A DNA stretch of 24,933 nucleotides from UBA7672 sp964550535 (GTDB lineage: Bacteria > Pseudomonadota > Alphaproteobacteria > Caulobacterales > Hyphomonadaceae). This document shows, one piece after another, positions 23,068 to 24,933 of the stretch (within the stretch, counting starts at the first letter, position 1; the number at the start of each line of letters is the position of its first letter). The position numbers were made by a program, and so were the translations under genes. The stretch is taken from positions 1 to 24,933 of the forward strand of contig CAZJZQ010000040.1 of assembly GCA_964550535.1 (NCBI GenBank), given 5' to 3'. Below the pieces are notes generated by a model. It ran no database searches and was not told where the DNA came from. It saw nothing but the letters and a program-made list of their open reading frames with translations.

Positions 23068-23141
23068 GCCCCAGCGAAGCGGGGGGAAGTGGCTGGCGCT
23101 CTCTTGCGCGCGAGACGAAGGGGGCCAGCCGCGCAGCGGCT
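23068..23141. repeat. Palindrome-rich intergenic element
   Basis: Nested inverted repeats between recR and rmuC: CCCC/GGGG around AGCGAAGC, GGCTGGC (23091-23097) with GCCAGCC (23124-23130), and AGCCGC-GCA-GCGGCT (23127-23141), the last two overlapping and mutually exclusive. It may be a terminator region for recR or one copy of a dispersed palindromic repeat. Confidence 0.4.
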
Positions 23142-23181
23142 GCACAGGGGCATCGGCCCTTAACCCCTTTCCCATTGTTCT

Positions 23182-23196
23182 GAACAAAAACGGAAC
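23182..23196 (+). promoter_or_regulatory. LexA (SOS) box upstream of rmuC
   Basis: GAAC-N7-GAAC exactly (AAAAACG spacer), the alphaproteobacterial LexA direct repeat, ending 12 nt before the rmuC ATG. Predicts repression by LexA and induction by DNA damage. Confidence 0.7.
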
Positions 23197-23208
23197 TACA
23201 CTGCGCGG

Positions 23209-24612
23209 ATGACATTTGATCTGATCCACGCCGCCCTTCTCATCGTCGCGATCGCCGCCATCGGTTTCGCGCTGTTCTCGCGCCGCGACGCCGCGCCCCA
23301 GCTTGCACGTCTCGACGCGGAACTCGACCGCGAGCGCAAGGAGCGTGCGGCCGACGCCGCCGCGCACAAGGCTGAACGCGCCGATCTCGCGAAACAGGCC
23401 GACGCTCTGCGCACGCGCGCCGAGACCGCAGAACACAAGGCCGGCGCACAGGCCGCGCAGATGGGCGAACGCGAAGCCGCCCTCGCGCGTGAACGCGAAC
23501 ACATGGCCAAGGTGCAGGCCGACAACGAAGCCCGCTTCCGCGCCCTGGCCGCAGAGGCGCTACAGAAGTCGCAGGAGCAGTTCATCAAGACCGCCGATGA
23601 AACGCTGAAAAAGCACAAGGAAGGCGCCGCGGGCGAACTCGGCAAACTGCTGCAACCGATCCAGGAAACCTTCGGCCAGTTCCGCGAGAAAGTGGCCGAA
23701 ATCGAAAAAGTCCGCACCGAAGATCGCGCGCGCCTCGACGAACAACTGAAATCAGTTGGCGAAACCGCGCGCCTGGCCGCCGAGTCGACGACCAGACTGT
23801 CCAGCGCGCTCAACTCCACGCGCGGCGCCGGCCGCTGGGGCGAGGGCACGTTGCGCAACGTGCTGGAGATTGCGGGTCTCTCTCCGCACGCCGACTTCAC
23901 CGAACAGACATCGGCCAACACCGAAACCGGCCGCATCCGCCCGGACGTCATCATCAACATGCCCGGCGGCCGTTGCCTTGTGATCGACTCGAAAGTGTCG
24001 CTGGAGGATTATCTTGCGGCCTCTGAAGAGAACGATCCCTCGCGCCGCAAGCAGCGCCTCGCCGCCCACGCCGCGCGCGTGAAGGCGCATGTCGCCTCGC
24101 TGTCGCGCAAAGACTACTGGAAGGATATTCCGGAGACGGTGGATTTCGTAGTGATGTTCCTGCCGGGCGAGAATTTCTACTCCGCCGTGCTGGAGCATGA
24201 CCGCGAGATTTTCGACTACGCCTGGCGCAACAATGTGATGATCGCCACGCCCGCCACGCTGATCGCGCTGGCCAAGTCCGTCGCCTATGGCTGGCGTCAG
24301 GAACAGATGGCCGCCAACGCCGAACAGGCCGCAAAGCTCGGCCGCGACCTGCACGACCGCCTGATGAAGATGTTTGAACACATCACCCGCGTCGGCGGCG
24401 GCCTGTCCAACGCGACCAAGGCCTACAACGACATGGTCGGCTCCTTCGAAGGCCGCGTCCTTCCCGCCGCGCGCAAGTTCGAGGAACTGCAATTCGCCAG
24501 CGGCCAGAAATCCATCGAAGCCCCGCCCCAGGTCGAACTCGCCCCCCGCCAGCTCTCCCTGCTGGACCCTACGGGCGACGCCGAAAAGCCAAAACGAAAA
24601 GCCGGCGTCTGA
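23209..24612 (+). CDS. rmuC: DNA recombination protein RmuC
   Basis: 467 aa. N-terminal TM at about 7-23, then a long coiled coil rich in Ala, Glu, Arg and Lys (about 30-195), then the RmuC domain with RGAGRWGEGTLRNVLE (205-220) and VIDSKVSLEDY (258-268), the putative nuclease-like core. RmuC limits inversion between short inverted repeats and is predicted to be a PD-(D/E)XK-type nuclease; biochemical proof is limited. The coiled coil and TM suggest a membrane-tethered rod. A perfect LexA box precedes it. No strong RBS is visible before ATG 23209. It follows recR by 161 nt. Confidence 0.95.
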   Translation: MTFDLIHAALLIVAIAAIGFALFSRRDAAPQLARLDAELDRERKERAADAAAHKAERADLAKQADALRTRAETAEHKAGAQAAQMGEREAALAREREHMAKVQADNEARFRALAAEALQKSQEQFIKTADETLKKHKEGAAGELGKLLQPIQETFGQFREKVAEIEKVRTEDRARLDEQLKSVGETARLAAESTTRLSSALNSTRGAGRWGEGTLRNVLEIAGLSPHADFTEQTSANTETGRIRPDVIINMPGGRCLVIDSKVSLEDYLAASEENDPSRRKQRLAAHAARVKAHVASLSRKDYWKDIPETVDFVVMFLPGENFYSAVLEHDREIFDYAWRNNVMIATPATLIALAKSVAYGWRQEQMAANAEQAAKLGRDLHDRLMKMFEHITRVGGGLSNATKAYNDMVGSFEGRVLPAARKFEELQFASGQKSIEAPPQVELAPRQLSLLDPTGDAEKPKRKAGV

Positions 24613-24793
24613 GACCGGCTCAAAGGCGGACGTCTCAATCCGCACCGGCGCAACTCATCCCCGCCTTGCGGAGGAAGAGTTTCCGCACTCACCGGCGTCA
24701 AACCGAAGGACAGACCGGAGCCTCCAAATTTTCTTCGCGAACGATTTCAATCTCTTCGCAGCGAACACCGCAGAAAAAACGCAGGATAGAGCC

Positions 24794-24933
24794 TCATTTC
24801 TCCGGCGGAGACTCCAACAGCCCCATAATGGCCTCGCCCTGATCGAGGGAGGTCTTGAAGGCCTCAAAGCTTCCAGATGTCAGGGCGGTGATTGGTGTTG
24901 CGGTCAGAAGGGTGAAGTCCGGCTCGCGCAATA
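24794..24933 (-). CDS. 3' end of an unknown gene cut by the right window edge
   Basis: An open frame enters from the right edge and stops at TGA (24796-24794), giving about 46 C-terminal residues ending AIMGLLESPPEK. Composition looks protein-like (hydrophobic and acidic mix, GC3-rich codons), but the fragment is too short to name. Convergent with rmuC; the 181 bp between them show no gene. Confidence 0.5.
   Translation of the reverse strand, partial: LREPDFTLLTATPITALTSGSFEAFKTSLDQGEAIMGLLESPPEK

Noticed and set aside
1..24933. tRNA, rRNA, CRISPR, IS or prophage elements
   Set aside because: Both strands were read for cloverleaf ends, regularly spaced repeats and transposase-like ORFs; none found. 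Short RNAs without obvious structure could be missed.

Overview
The window (about 25 kb, GC-rich, GC-biased third codon positions) reads as an alphaproteobacterium of the Caulobacterales/Hyphomonadaceae type. The evidence is the flagellar gene set (flbT, flaF, fliX, a FlbY-like gene and a stand-alone FlgJ rod-binding domain, which are hallmarks of Caulobacter-like flagella), a perfect CtrA box (TTAA-N7-TTAA), a sigma-54-type flagellin promoter and an alphaproteobacterial LexA box (GAAC-N7-GAAC). Ten Ns inside a gene show this is a draft scaffold, probably a MAG or short-read assembly. Genus cannot be fixed from the sequence alone.

Region 1 (1-11 kb) is a mixed housekeeping and metabolic block. 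It holds a periplasmic redoxin/cytochrome c/copper-monooxygenase-like fusion that runs off the left edge, a CoxE-like VWA protein broken by the N gap, a degenerate receiver-domain protein, a small lipoprotein, a secreted amidase-signature lipoprotein behind an enoyl-CoA hydratase, a RhlE-type DEAD-box RNA helicase with a long structured leader and a basic disordered tail, an alpha/beta hydrolase, and a MoxR AAA+ ATPase. The MoxR and CoxE-like proteins are probable partners although their genes lie about 7 kb apart.

Region 2 (11-21 kb) is flagellar. flbT and flaF (post-transcriptional control and flagellin handling) overlap and read into two tandem long flagellin genes, 85% identical with an almost identical central block, followed by a shorter divergent flagellin-like gene. 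The two main flagellins have quite different upstream DNA. The first has two tandem CAAAATG-centred inverted repeats just before its RBS. The second has a good sigma-54 promoter with upstream inverted repeats. After a MarC-family membrane protein and an unknown two-TM protein comes the coupled minus-strand operon flgI-flgJ-flbY, divergent from fliX across a CtrA box. dksA follows fliX.

Region 3 (21-25 kb) holds a DUF2185/Imm33-like protein, a small membrane protein, recR, rmuC directly behind a perfect LexA box, and the 3' end of an unknown minus-strand gene at the right edge.

No tRNA, rRNA, CRISPR array, IS element or prophage was seen. The most interesting signals are regulatory: an RBS-sequestering hairpin ahead of the redoxin fusion, tandem repeats ahead of flagellin 1, the contrast between the two flagellin promoters, the CtrA and LexA boxes, and the helicase leader. 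Among proteins they are the cysteine-less redoxin module, the pseudo-receiver and the two-cysteine DksA.
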